From positions 46,880,581 to 46,944,580 of the forward strand of contig OX442314.1 of NCBI GenBank assembly GCA_949358305.1: a stretch of DNA of 64,000 nt, given 5' to 3'. Each line of letters begins with the position of its first letter. Positions within the stretch are counted from its first letter, which is position 1. This document shows positions 44,197 through 57,541 of the stretch, in pieces. The stretch comes from Strigamia acuminata (Eukaryota > Arthropoda > Chilopoda > Geophilomorpha > Linotaeniidae). The notes beneath the pieces are model-generated. The model worked only from the letters and a program-made list of their open reading frames with translations. It was not told the origin of the DNA and searched no databases. The position numbers and the translations under genes were made by a program.

Positions 44197-47100
44197 GTAC
44201 CTGTTTTTAATCCCATCACAGACCGGTCACATTAAACTCAAATGCATTATTGATACGCTGGATAAATAACCCTGATGACAAACTCTTTGCATTGATAATT
44301 GAGGCAAAATGTTTTTTTTTCTTCTTCTTCTTCAACAAGAGTACTGTATATAACAAACTGCATTGATATTTCACTGAAGGGGGAGTAGTCAGAAAAACTA
44401 ATCCAGCAATTTTGCTGCTCTCTTTTCATATTTTACCAATATTTGCTCAATAATAAACTAGAATCATTACTAAAAACTCCATTTCAACACTAAAAAAACT
44501 GTTTATGGAATTAAAAATGTGTGAACAACCCTCTAGACTGGACACAACCAAACATTGTCTGATCTACAGACTTGACTGATCTTTTGGGTGTACAGTATAC
44601 AGGACTTCCACTGTACAGGTTCCCAACATACGAACAAAACTTGTTTATACGTAGAGGACTACTGTATTACTTGATGAAAACAATTGCAAAATGATAGTAA
44701 ATTTGGGGGCTTCTCTTCTCTTTCCTTGCATTGATAGGTTGTGAGATTGATAATAAAGTATAAATTCTCTTTAAACTCCACATGATATTGCATTGATCTG
44801 TTATTTCTTTCTTTTTTAAGTATAAAAAGTTGAAAACTTTCATTAAATTCACAACAAACAGACATAAAAAGACACATGAGGGGAGACACTCACAAAAACA
44901 TGATGTTTAGAGAATTTTATACAGAAAAACCCCAAAATAAATCAAAATATTTTTCTTTTTTTAAAATTTCCATGACTCACAGTTATTATAAATATAATAA
45001 AAATCTTCAGTTCTACAACAAGATATAGTATATTGCAAATATCACAGTATATAATGATTATATATCGTTCCTTCAACAATAAAAAAGAAAAATTTAAAAA
45101 AAATTAATTTTTTCTTCTTAAATATTGTTATCACTTTATCTTACAGTGTACCAAAAACAAAAACAAAAACCTGACCAATCTGATGCATGAAATACCTAAG
45201 TGCATGCAGGCATTTAATATTGCACGTGATTTACCTAGTGCTCTTTCTACTAAACTCCGCGCCCTTCTCTCTTCCCTTCTCACTCACTTTGCATTGTAGC
45301 CGTGCAACAAAGCCCAACTCTAAACGGGCAATTATTATCTCCATTGTGTCCGAAGTTGGTATATTTCTTATTGTTATACAGAATTAATTTTTATTTAATT
45401 GTTCATTACTTTTAACTTTAATTGTTGATTTTTTCTTGCCTCCCCATCTTTTCCAAACATTAAATTTTAGTTCATTACTTTTAACTTTAATTGTTGATTT
45501 TTCATGCCTCCCCACCTTTTCCAAACCTCAAAGTGTTCATTCCCACAAACCTAAATGCACATTACCAAAACCTTCTTCAACTGACTGACACAACAGCCAC
45601 AACCCCATACATGATTAACCAAATCCAACTAATCACACACCCCGAACCCTCGTTTGCTTCGGCTTCCGGAAGCGTTTCGGGCGTTGCCGAAGGGTCGGCA
45701 ACATCTTCGCTTGTCGGCGTAAACTCCTCCACCGATTCAAAATCCAAAGTGGATGGCACATCCTCCCCCCCTTTGTCCTCTCCTACTCCTTTGACCTCTT
45801 CTTCCTTCTCTACTTTAGTGTCTTCGGCGTCTTTGTCTTCCGGATCAACGCTGGCCGTTGTCCTTGCCGTGCACTGCGCCATGACCTCGGCGTAGACTAG
45901 GTTGGTCAGACGGATCATGCTCACGTTGGTCAAGCCGTTGAAGTTGTCCGGCTCGATTTCTTCCACTCCGGACGGGAGGTAGAGAAGAATGTCGACGCCG
46001 TGCAGGTTGGCAAAGGCGCCGCTGTGTGTGGATGGTCTTGAGGGGATTGCGCGTGAGAGAGAGAGATGGAATGAATTAAATTTACAAAAACTGTTTAAAA
46101 TTTAGAAAGAAAAACCGTTCGAAATTCACTCGCAATTCATCAAAATATCAACAAATTCACTCGAAATTGATTAAAATCTGCTCTAAAACACTCGAAATTG
46201 ATTAAAATGCAGAATTTGATCAAAATTTATAAAAATTCCAGCCGCAATTCATGTAGCTCGAAGTAAGAAAAATAGATATAAAATTAGTTGTAGCTGAAGA
46301 ATTTGTGTGTTTTAATTTGCACACACACCGTAAATAATTTAATTAATTTCGTAAACAAAAAAATAAATAATGATTTGATGAAATGATGAAAAAATGTTCA
46401 GATGTAGCAACGTTTCGTTCTTTTCCTAATTCCATCCTTCCTTTCGAGTTTTGTCAAATTCGTCAAATTTGTTGATCTGCGAGTAATAAAGAGCAGAGTT
46501 AGTGACGTCACGATTCGTTTTTTTAAGCCTATGTTTTTGGAGATATAAAAAAAAAAAAAAAAAAAAAAAAATATAAAATTAATTTGGAGGTTATTTGGTT
46601 ATTTGGTTATTATTCAACTCGGATGCAACAATAGGTATGAAGCCATGCAATAAAAGATGTGTTTCGATCCAATTCCTTAGTAAAGAAAATGTTTGAAAAT
46701 AAAATAACGGAAAACGAAGGGGAAACAGCAATCGCGAAATGGCGAAATGGCGTCTAAACGAACTCAATAATTTTCAAATTTCAGTTGAAAATGCATTTTT
46801 TTCAAATTTTTTCTCGTGAAATTTCATTTTTTCAGTTGAAAATGCATTTTTTTTTAAATCTTTTCTCGTGAAAAAAAAAAAAAATTGAAAATTGATGAAG
46901 GTTATTTGGTTATTTGGTTATTATTCAACTCGATCCAATTCCTTAGTAAGGAAAGAAAATGTTTGAAAATATAAAAAAGCAAGTTTTTGAAAAAGGCTTC
47001 TATTTATATTGGTCTTCAAATCGCCGCCAGAGTGCACTACTATCGCATATTGTTTCGTGTTTGCCGTGATCGTGCCAAAAAACCTTGAACAAAGTACTTT

Positions 47101-48641
47101 TTCTAGACAATATTAAAAAACAAAATATATGGGCAGATAGGAATTTTCATTTCAACCAGATTTAGCCTGGTTTCAGAATTTTTAGAACGTTTTTTGGTAT
47201 CGAAAACATCAAAATCCGTATTGGGCGAACATTAAAGGACACAGGTTCCGCCAGGTGGCGTTGCGGTTTGAAAAATTACATTACAGGTCACGTTACACAA
47301 ACCGTATGTATCTGTATGACCGAATTCAAATGTGATTCAACATGACGAAATAAATCTAACTGTTGTGTTCAAATATTGTAAAATATGTGTCAACAAAATC
47401 GAAAATTCAAATTTCTTACACCTGAATTGAATTCCAGCGAAATTAAGTCCCGAAATTAAGCCTAATCTAACTCTTGATTGTGTGTCTGTCATCTCATATT
47501 TTTTAAGCCTTAAAAAATAACCTTAAAAAAGCTTAAAAAACCTAACCTTTCCTTAACCAAATAACTTATTTTCTCCCGGAAATGCAATTTTAATTCCACT
47601 TGCATTTCCCACTTGAAAACTCGTTTTTTCTCTCTCGTGAAAATTCATTTTTTCACTTGAAAATGCATTTTTTTTTTCACTTTATCTCGTCAAAATGCAG
47701 TTTTATACACAGAAACACATTTTTGTCTCGTGAAAATGCTTTTTCACTTGGATTTATTTCACTTGAAAACGTTTTTTTTTCGTGAAAATTCATTTTTTCT
47801 CGTGAATATTCATTTTTTCTCGTCAAAATCCATTTTTGTTTAATTTTTTCTCGTAAAAATTTATTTTTTCACTTAAAAACACATTTTCTCAGTTGAAAAT
47901 GCATTTTTCCCGAAAAATCAGCGATTTTTCCCTAAAAATAATCATTTTTCTTTAAAAATGATCATTTTTTCCTAAAAATCACCGATTTTTCCCTAAAAAT
48001 CACCGATTTTTCCCTAAAAATGATCACTTTTTCCCTAAAAATGATCACTTTTTCCTAAAAATCACCGATTTTTTTGCAAAAAACGAGAAAAACAAAAAAA
48101 AATGTTAATTTTTGAGAAAAAAATGTTAATTTTTGAGAAAAAAATGTCAATTTTTGGGACAAAATGTCATTTTTTGAGACAAAATGTCATTTTTTGTGAC
48201 AAAATGTTAATTTTTGAGAAAAAAATGTCAATTTTTGGGACAGAATGTCAATTTTTGGGACAAAATGTCATAATACGGTAGAACTTTTCTTTAATTTCTT
48301 TTCTGTATGTTTGAAAAGTGATTTTTGTATGAAAATGATTTCTTTAAAAAAACCACGCCAACTAAAAGAAAAAACAAAAAATTATTTCTTTTATTAATTA
48401 TCTTGTTTCATCTCATTCCAATAAAATAACAATTTGCATTGAATTCTCCATCATTTTGTTTAAAAAACAAACTAAGCATTGCAAATCAAGTTTCAATACC
48501 CGACAATTATTTTAGTTCTTGGCATTACCACTTAAAAATATTTCAATTAGGATTGCCACAACAAACCACATCATTCTTTTTAAATTACAAGATAAACACA
48601 TCCCAAACATTCCAGCTATATAACCCCAACCTTTTCTCCAT
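44197..48641 (+). repeat. Array unit 4 (4,445 bp)
   Basis: It has local variants: CACCTGAATTGAATTCC near 47420 in place of CACCTAACCTGAATTCC, and TTTTTCATGCC in place of TTTTTCTTGCC near 45502. Confidence 0.94.
45577..46021 (-). CDS. LRR-type 3' exon, unit 4
   Basis: Translation identical to the exon at 32234-32678. Confidence 0.6.
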
Positions 48642-51600
48642 GTACCTGTTTTTAATCCCATCACAGACCGGTCACATTAAACTCAAATGCATTATTGATA
48701 CGCTGGATAAATAACCCTGATGACAAACTCTTTGCATTGATAATTGAGGCAAAATGTTTTTTTTTCTTCTTCTTCTTCAACAAGAGTACTGTATATAACA
48801 AACTGCATTGATATTTCACTGAAGGGGGAGTAGTCAGAAAAACTAATCCAGCAATTTTGCTGCTCTCTTTTCATATTTTACCAATATTTGCTCAATAATA
48901 AACTAGAATCATTACTAAAAACTCCATTTCAACACTAAAAAAACTGTTTATGGAATTAAAAATGTGTGAACAACCCTCTAGACTGGACACAACCAAACAT
49001 TGTCTGATCTACAGACTTGACTGATCTTTTGGGTGTACAGTATACAGGACTTCCACTGTACAGGTTCCCAACATACGAACAAAACTTGTTTATACGTAGA
49101 GGACTACTGTATTACTTGATGAAAACAATTGCAAAATGATAGTAAATTTGGGGGCTTCTCTTCTCTTTCCTTGCATTGATAGGTTGTGAGATTGATAATA
49201 AAGTATAAATTCTCTTTAAACTCCACATGATATTGCATTGATCTGTTATTTCTTTCTTTTTTAAGTATAAAAAGTTGAAAACTTTCATTAAATTCACAAC
49301 AAACAGACATAAAAAGACACATGAGGGGAGACACTCACAAAAACATGATGTTTAGAGAATTTTATACAGAAAAACCCCAAAATAAATCAAAATATTTTTC
49401 TTTTTTTAAAATTTCCATGACTCACAGTTATTATAAATATAATAAAAATCTTCAGTTCTACAACAAGATATAGTATATTGCAAATATCACAGTATATAAT
49501 GATTATATATCGTTCCTTCAACAATAAAAAAGAAAAATTTAAAAAAAATTAATTTTTTCTTCTTAAATATTGTTATCACTTTATCTTACAGTGTACCAAA
49601 AACAAAAACAAAAACCTGACCAATCTGATGCATGAAATACCTAAGTGCATGCAGGCATTTAATATTGCACGTGATTTACCTAGTGCTCTTTCTACTAAAC
49701 TCCGCGCCCTTCTCTCTTCCCTTCTCACTCACTTTGCATTGTAGCCGTGCAACAAAGCCCAACTCTAAACGGGCAATTATTATCTCCATTGTGTCCGAAG
49801 TTGGTATATTTCTTATTGTTATACAGAATTAATTTTTATTTAATTGTTCATTACTTTTAACTTTAATTGTTGATTTTTTCTTGCCTCCCCATCTTTTCCA
49901 AACATTAAATTTTAGTTCATTACTTTTAACTTTAATTGTTGATTTTTCTTGCCTCCCCACCTTTTCCAAACCTCAAAGTGTTCATTCCCACAAACCTAAA
50001 TGCACATTACCAAAACCTTCTTCAACTGACTGACACAACAGCCACAACCCCATACATGATTAACCAAATCCAACTAATCACACACCCCGAACCCTCGTTT
50101 GCTTCGGCTTCCGGAAGCGTTTCGGGCGTTGCCGAAGGGTCGGCAACATCTTCGCTTGTCGGCGTAAACTCCTCCACCGATTCAAAATCCAAAGTGGATG
50201 GCACATCCTCCCCCCCTTTGTCCTCTCCTACTCCTTTGACCTCTTCTTCCTTCTCTACTTTAGTGTCTTCGGCGTCTTTGTCTTCCGGATCAACGCTGGC
50301 CGTTGTCCTTGCCGTGCACTGCGCCATGACCTCGGCGTAGACTAGGTTGGTCAGACGGATCATGCTCACGTTGGTCAAGCCGTTGAAGTTGTCCGGCTCG
50401 ATTTCTTCCACTCCGGACGGGAGGTAGAGAAGAATGTCGACGCCGTGCAGGTTGGCAAAGGCGCCGCTGTGTGTGGATGGTCTTGAGGGGATTGCGCGTG
50501 AGAGAGAGAGATGGAATGAATTAAATTTACAAAAACTGTTTAAAATTTAGAAAGAAAAACCGTTCGAAATTCACTCGCAATTCATCAAAATATCAACAAA
50601 TTCACTCGAAATTGATTAAAATCTGCTCTAAAACACTCGAAATTGATTAAAATGCAGAATTTGATCAAAATTTATAAAAATTCCAGCCGCAATTCATGTA
50701 GCTCGAAGTAAGAAAAATAGATATAAAATTAGTTGTAGCTGAAGAATTTGTGTGTTTTAATTTGCACACACACCGTAAATAATTTAATTAATTTCGTAAA
50801 CTAAACAAAAAAATAAATAATGATTTGATGAAATGATGAAAAAATGTTCAGATGTAGCAACGTTTCGTTCTTTTCCTAATTCCATCCTTCCTTTCGAGTT
50901 TTGTCAAATTCGTCAAATTTGTTGATCTGCGAGTAATAAAGAGCAGAGTTAGTGACGTCACGATTCGTTTTTTTAAGCCTATGTTTTTGGAGATATAAAA
51001 AAAAAAAAAAAAAAAAAAAAATATAAAATTAATTTGGAGGTTATTTGGTTATTTGGTTATTATTCAACTCGGATGCAACAATAGGTATGAAGCCATGCAA
51101 TAAAAGATGTGTTTCGATCCAATTCCTTAGTAAAGAAAATGTTTGAAAATAAAATAACGGAAAACGAAGGGGAAACAGCAATCGCGAAATGGCGAAATGG
51201 CGTCTAAACGAACTCAATAATTTTCAAATTTCAGTTGAAAATGCATTTTTTTCAAATTTTTTCTCGTGAAATTTCATTTTTTCAGTTGAAAATGCATTTT
51301 TTTTTAAATCTTTTCTCGTGAAAAAAAAAAAAAATTGAAAATTGATGAAGGTTATTTGGTTATTTGGTTATTATTCAACTCGATCCAATTCCTTAGTAAG
51401 GAAAGAAAATGTTTGAAAATATAAAAAAGCAAGTTTTTGAAAAAGGCTTCTATTTATATTGGTCTTCAAATCGCCGCCAGAGTGCACTACTATCGCATAT
51501 TGTTTCGTGTTTGCCGTGATCGTGCCAAAAAACCTTGAACAAAGTACTTTTTCTAGACAATATTAAAAAACAAAATATATGGGCAGATAGGAATTTTCAT

Positions 51601-53091
51601 TTCAACCAGATTTAGCCTGGTTTCAGAATTTTTAGAACGTTTTTTGGTATCGAAAACATCAAAATCCGTATTGGGCGAACATTAAAGGACACAGGTTCCG
51701 CCAGGTGGCGTTGCGGTTTGAAAAATTACATTACAGGTCACGTTACACAAACCGTATGTATCTGTATGACCGAATTCAAATGTGATTCAACATGACGAAA
51801 TAAATCTAACTGTTGTGTTCAAATATTGTAAAATATGTGTCAACAAAATCGAAAATTCAAATTTCTTACACCTAACCTGAATTCCAGCGAAATTAAGTCC
51901 CGAAATTAAGCCTAATCTAACTCTTGATTGTGTGTCTGTCATCTCATATTTTTTAAGCCTTAAAAAATAACCTTAAAAAAGCTTAAAAAACCTAACCTTT
52001 CCTTAACCAAATAACTTATTTTCTCCCGGAAATGCAATTTTAATTCCACTTGCATTTCCCACTTGAAAACTCGTTTTTTCTCTCTCGTGAAAATTCATTT
52101 TTTCACTTGAAAATGCATTTTTTTTTTCACTTTATCTCGTCAAAATGCAGTTTTATACACAGAAACACATTTTTGTCTCGTGAAAATGCTTTTTCACTTG
52201 GATTTATTTCACTTGAAAACGTTTTTTTTTCGTGAAAATTCATTTTTTCTCGTGAATATTCATTTTTTCTCGTCAAAATCCATTTTTGTTTAATTTTTTC
52301 TCGTAAAAATTTATTTTTTCACTTAAAAACACATTTTCTCAGTTGAAAATGCATTTTTCCCGAAAAATCAGCGATTTTTCCCTAAAAATAATCATTTTTC
52401 TTTAAAAATGATCATTTTTTCCTAAAAATCACCGATTTTTCCCTAAAAATCACCGATTTTTCCCTAAAAATGATCACTTTTTCCCTAAAAATGATCACTT
52501 TTTCCTAAAAATCACCGATTTTTTTGCAAAAAACGAGAAAAACAAAAAAAAATGTTAATTTTTGAGAAAAAAATGTTAATTTTTGAGAAAAAAATGTCAA
52601 TTTTTGGGACAAAATGTCATTTTTTGAGACAAAATGTCATTTTTTGTGACAAAATGTTAATTTTTGAGAAAAAAATGTCAATTTTTGGGACAGAATGTCA
52701 ATTTTTGGGACAAAATGTCATAATACGGTAGAACTTTTCTTTAATTTCTTTTCTGTATGTTTGAAAAGTGATTTTTGTATGAAAATGATTTCTTTAAAAA
52801 AACCACGCCAACTAAAAGAAAAAACAAAAAATTATTTCTTTTATTAATTATCTTGTTTCATCTCATTCCAATAAAATAACAATTTGCATTGAATTCTCCA
52901 TCATTTTGTTTAAAAAACAAACTAAGCATTGCAAATCAAGTTTCAATACCCGACAATTATTTTAGTTCTTGGCATTACCACTTAAAAATATTTCAATTAG
53001 GATTGCCACAACAAACCACATCATTCTTTTTAAATTACAAGATAAACACATCCCAAACATTCCAGCTATATAACCCCAACCTTTTCTCCAT
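48642..53091 (+). repeat. Array unit 5 (4,450 bp)
   Basis: It differs by a 5-bp insertion (CGTAAACTAAACAAAA near 50797). Confidence 0.94.
50022..50466 (-). CDS. LRR-type 3' exon, unit 5
   Basis: Translation identical to the exon at 32234-32678. Confidence 0.6.
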
Positions 53092-56000
53092 GTACCTGTT
53101 TTTAATCCCATCACAGACCGGTCACATTAAACTCAAATGCATTATTGATACGCTGGATAAATAACCCTGATGACAAACTCTTTGCATTGATAATTGAGGC
53201 AAAATGTTTTTTTTTCTTCTTCTTCTTCAACAAGAGTACTGTATATAACAAACTGCATTGATATTTCACTGAAGGGGGAGTAGTCAGAAAAACTAATCCA
53301 GCAATTTTGCTGCTCTCTTTTCATATTTTACCAATATTTGCTCAATAATAAACTAGAATCATTACTAAAAACTCCATTTCAACACTAAAAAAACTGTTTA
53401 TGGAATTAAAAATGTGTGAACAACCCTCTAGACTGGACACAACCAAACATTGTCTGATCTACAGACTTGACTGATCTTTTGGGTGTACAGTATACAGGAC
53501 TTCCACTGTACAGGTTCCCAACATACGAACAAAACTTGTTTATACGTAGAGGACTACTGTATTACTTGATGAAAACAATTGCAAAATGATAGTAAATTTG
53601 GGGGCTTCTCTTCTCTTTCCTTGCATTGATAGGTTGTGAGATTGATAATAAAGTATAAATTCTCTTTAAACTCCACATGATATTGCATTGATCTGTTATT
53701 TCTTTCTTTTTTAAGTATAAAAAGTTGAAAACTTTCATTAAATTCACAACAAACAGACATAAAAAGACACATGAGGGGAGACACTCACAAAAACATGATG
53801 TTTAGAGAATTTTATACAGAAAAACCCCAAAATAAATCAAAATATTTTTCTTTTTTTAAAATTTCCATGACTCACAGTTATTATAAATATAATAAAAATC
53901 TTCAGTTCTACAACAAGATATAGTATATTGCAAATATCACAGTATATAATGATTATATATCGTTCCTTCAACAATAAAAAAGAAAAATTTAAAAAAAATT
54001 AATTTTTTCTTCTTAAATATTGTTATCACTTTATCTTACAGTGTACCAAAAACAAAAACAAAAACCTGACCAATCTGATGCATGAAATACCTAAGTGCAT
54101 GCAGGCATTTAATATTGCACGTGATTTACCTAGTGCTCTTTCTACTAAACTCCGCGCCCTTCTCTCTTCCCTTCTCACTCACTTTGCATTGTAGCCGTGC
54201 AACAAAGCCCAACTCTAAACGGGCAATTATTATCTCCATTGTGTCCGAAGTTGGTATATTTCTTATTGTTATACAGAATTAATTTTTATTTAATTGTTCA
54301 TTACTTTTAACTTTAATTGTTGATTTTTTCTTGCCTCCCCATCTTTTCCAAACATTAAATTTTAGTTCATTACTTTTAACTTTAATTGTTGATTTTTCTT
54401 GCCTCCCCACCTTTTCCAAACCTCAAAGTGTTCATTCCCACAAACCTAAATGCACATTACCAAAACCTTCTTCAACTGACTGACACAACAGCCACAACCC
54501 CATACATGATTAACCAAATCCAACTAATCACACACCCCGAACCCTCGTTTGCTTCGGCTTCCGGAAGCGTTTCGGGCGTTGCCGAAGGGTCGGCAACATC
54601 TTCGCTTGTCGGCGTAAACTCCTCCACCGATTCAAAATCCAAAGTGGATGGCACATCCTCCCCCCCTTTGTCCTCTCCTACTCCTTTGACCTCTTCTTCC
54701 TTCTCTACTTTAGTGTCTTCGGCGTCTTTGTCTTCCGGATCAACGCTGGCCGTTGTCCTTGCCGTGCACTGCGCCATGACCTCGGCGTAGACTAGGTTGG
54801 TCAGACGGATCATGCTCACGTTGGTCAAGCCGTTGAAGTTGTCCGGCTCGATTTCTTCCACTCCGGACGGGAGGTAGAGAAGAATGTCGACGCCGTGCAG
54901 GTTGGCAAAGGCGCCGCTGTGTGTGGATGGTCTTGAGGGGATTGCGCGTGAGAGAGAGAGATGGAATGAATTAAATTTACAAAAACTGTTTAAAATTTAG
55001 AAAGAAAAACCGTTCGAAATTCACTCGCAATTCATCAAAATATCAACAAATTCACTCGAAATTGATTAAAATCTGCTCTAAAACACTCGAAATTGATTAA
55101 AATGCAGAATTTGATCAAAATTTATAAAAATTCCAGCCGCAATTCATGTAGCTCGAAGTAAGAAAAATAGATATAAAATTAGTTGTAGCTGAAGAATTTG
55201 TGTGTTTTAATTTGCACACACACCGTAAATAATTTAATTAATTTCGTAAACAAAAAAATAAATAATGATTTGATGAAATGATGAAAAAATGTTCAGATGT
55301 AGCAACGTTTCGTTCTTTTCCTAATTCCATCCTTCCTTTCGAGTTTTGTCAAATTCGTCAAATTTGTTGATCTGCGAGTAATAAAGAGCAGAGTTAGTGA
55401 CGTCACGATTCGTTTTTTTAAGCCTATGTTTTTGGAGATATAAAAAAAAAAAAAAAAAAAAAAAAATATAAAATTAATTTGGAGGTTATTTGGTTATTTG
55501 GTTATTATTCAACTCGGATGCAACAATAGGTATGAAGCCATGCAATAAAAGATGTGTTTCGATCCAATTCCTTAGTAAAGAAAATGTTTGAAAATAAAAT
55601 AACGGAAAACGAAGGGGAAACAGCAATCGCGAAATGGCGAAATGGCGTCTAAACGAACTCAATAATTTTCAAATTTCAGTTGAAAATGCATTTTTTTCAA
55701 ATTTTTTCTCGTGAAATTTCATTTTTTCAGTTGAAAATGCATTTTTTTTTAAATCTTTTCTCGTGAAAAAAAAAAAAAATTGAAAATTGATGAAGGTTAT
55801 TTGGTTATTTGGTTATTATTCAACTCGATCCAATTCCTTAGTAAGGAAAGAAAATGTTTGAAAATATAAAAAAGCAAGTTTTTGAAAAAGGCTTCTATTT
55901 ATATTGGTCTTCAAATCGCCGCCAGAGTGCACTACTATCGCATATTGTTTCGTGTTTGCCGTGATCGTGCCAAAAAACCTTGAACAAAGTACTTTTTCTA

Positions 56001-57541
56001 GACAATATTAAAAAACAAAATATATGGGCAGATAGGAATTTTCATTTCAACCAGATTTAGCCTGGTTTCAGAATTTTTAGAACGTTTTTTGGTATCGAAA
56101 ACATCAAAATCCGTATTGGGCGAACATTAAAGGACACAGGTTCCGCCAGGTGGCGTTGCGGTTTGAAAAATTACATTACAGGTCACGTTACACAAACCGT
56201 ATGTATCTGTATGACCGAATTCAAATGTGATTCAACATGACGAAATAAATCTAACTGTTGTGTTCAAATATTGTAAAATATGTGTCAACAAAATCGAAAA
56301 TTCAAATTTCTTACACCTAACCTGAATTGAATTCCAGCGAAATTAAGTCCCGAAATTAAGCCTAATCTAACTCTTGATTGTGTGTCTGTCATCTCATATT
56401 TTTTAAGCCTTAAAAAATAACCTTAAAAAAGCTTAAAAAACCTAACCTTTCCTTAACCAAATAACTTATTTTCTCCCGGAAATGCAATTTTAATTCCACT
56501 TGCATTTCCCACTTGAAAACTCGTTTTTTCTCTCTCGTGAAAATTCATTTTTTCACTTGAAAATGCATTTTTTTTTTCACTTTATCTCGTCAAAATGCAG
56601 TTTTATACACAGAAACACATTTTTGTCTCGTGAAAATGCTTTTTCACTTGGATTTATTTCACTTGAAAACGTTTTTTTTTCGTGAAAATTCATTTTTTCT
56701 CGTGAATATTCATTTTTTCTCGTCAAAATCCATTTTTGTTTAATTTTTTCTCGTAAAAATTTATTTTTTCACTTAAAAACACATTTTCTCAGTTGAAAAT
56801 GCATTTTTCCCGAAAAATCAGCGATTTTTCCCTAAAAATAATCATTTTTCTTTAAAAATGATCATTTTTTCCTAAAAATCACCGATTTTTCCCTAAAAAT
56901 CACCGATTTTTCCCTAAAAATGATCACTTTTTCCCTAAAAATGATCACTTTTTCCTAAAAATCACCGATTTTTTTGCAAAAAACGAGAAAAACAAAAAAA
57001 AATGTTAATTTTTGAGAAAAAAATGTTAATTTTTGAGAAAAAAATGTCAATTTTTGGGACAAAATGTCATTTTTTGAGACAAAATGTCATTTTTTGTGAC
57101 AAAATGTTAATTTTTGAGAAAAAAATGTCAATTTTTGGGACAGAATGTCAATTTTTGGGACAAAATGTCATAATACGGTAGAACTTTTCTTTAATTTCTT
57201 TTCTGTATGTTTGAAAAGTGATTTTTGTATGAAAATGATTTCTTTAAAAAAACCACGCCAACTAAAAGAAAAAACAAAAAATTATTTCTTTTATTAATTA
57301 TCTTGTTTCATCTCATTCCAATAAAATAACAATTTGCATTGAATTCTCCATCATTTTGTTTAAAAAACAAACTAAGCATTGCAAATCAAGTTTCAATACC
57401 CGACAATTATTTTAGTTCTTGGCATTACCACTTAAAAATATTTCAATTAGGATTGCCACAACAAACCACATCATTCTTTTTAAATTACAAGATAAACACA
57501 TCCCAAACATTCCAGCTATATAACCCCAACCTTTTCTCCAT
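53092..57541 (+). repeat. Array unit 6 (4,450 bp)
   Basis: It differs by a 5-bp duplication (CCTGAATTGAATTCC near 56325), related to but distinct from the unit 4 variant. Confidence 0.94.
54472..54916 (-). CDS. LRR-type 3' exon, unit 6
   Basis: Translation identical to the exon at 32234-32678. Confidence 0.6.
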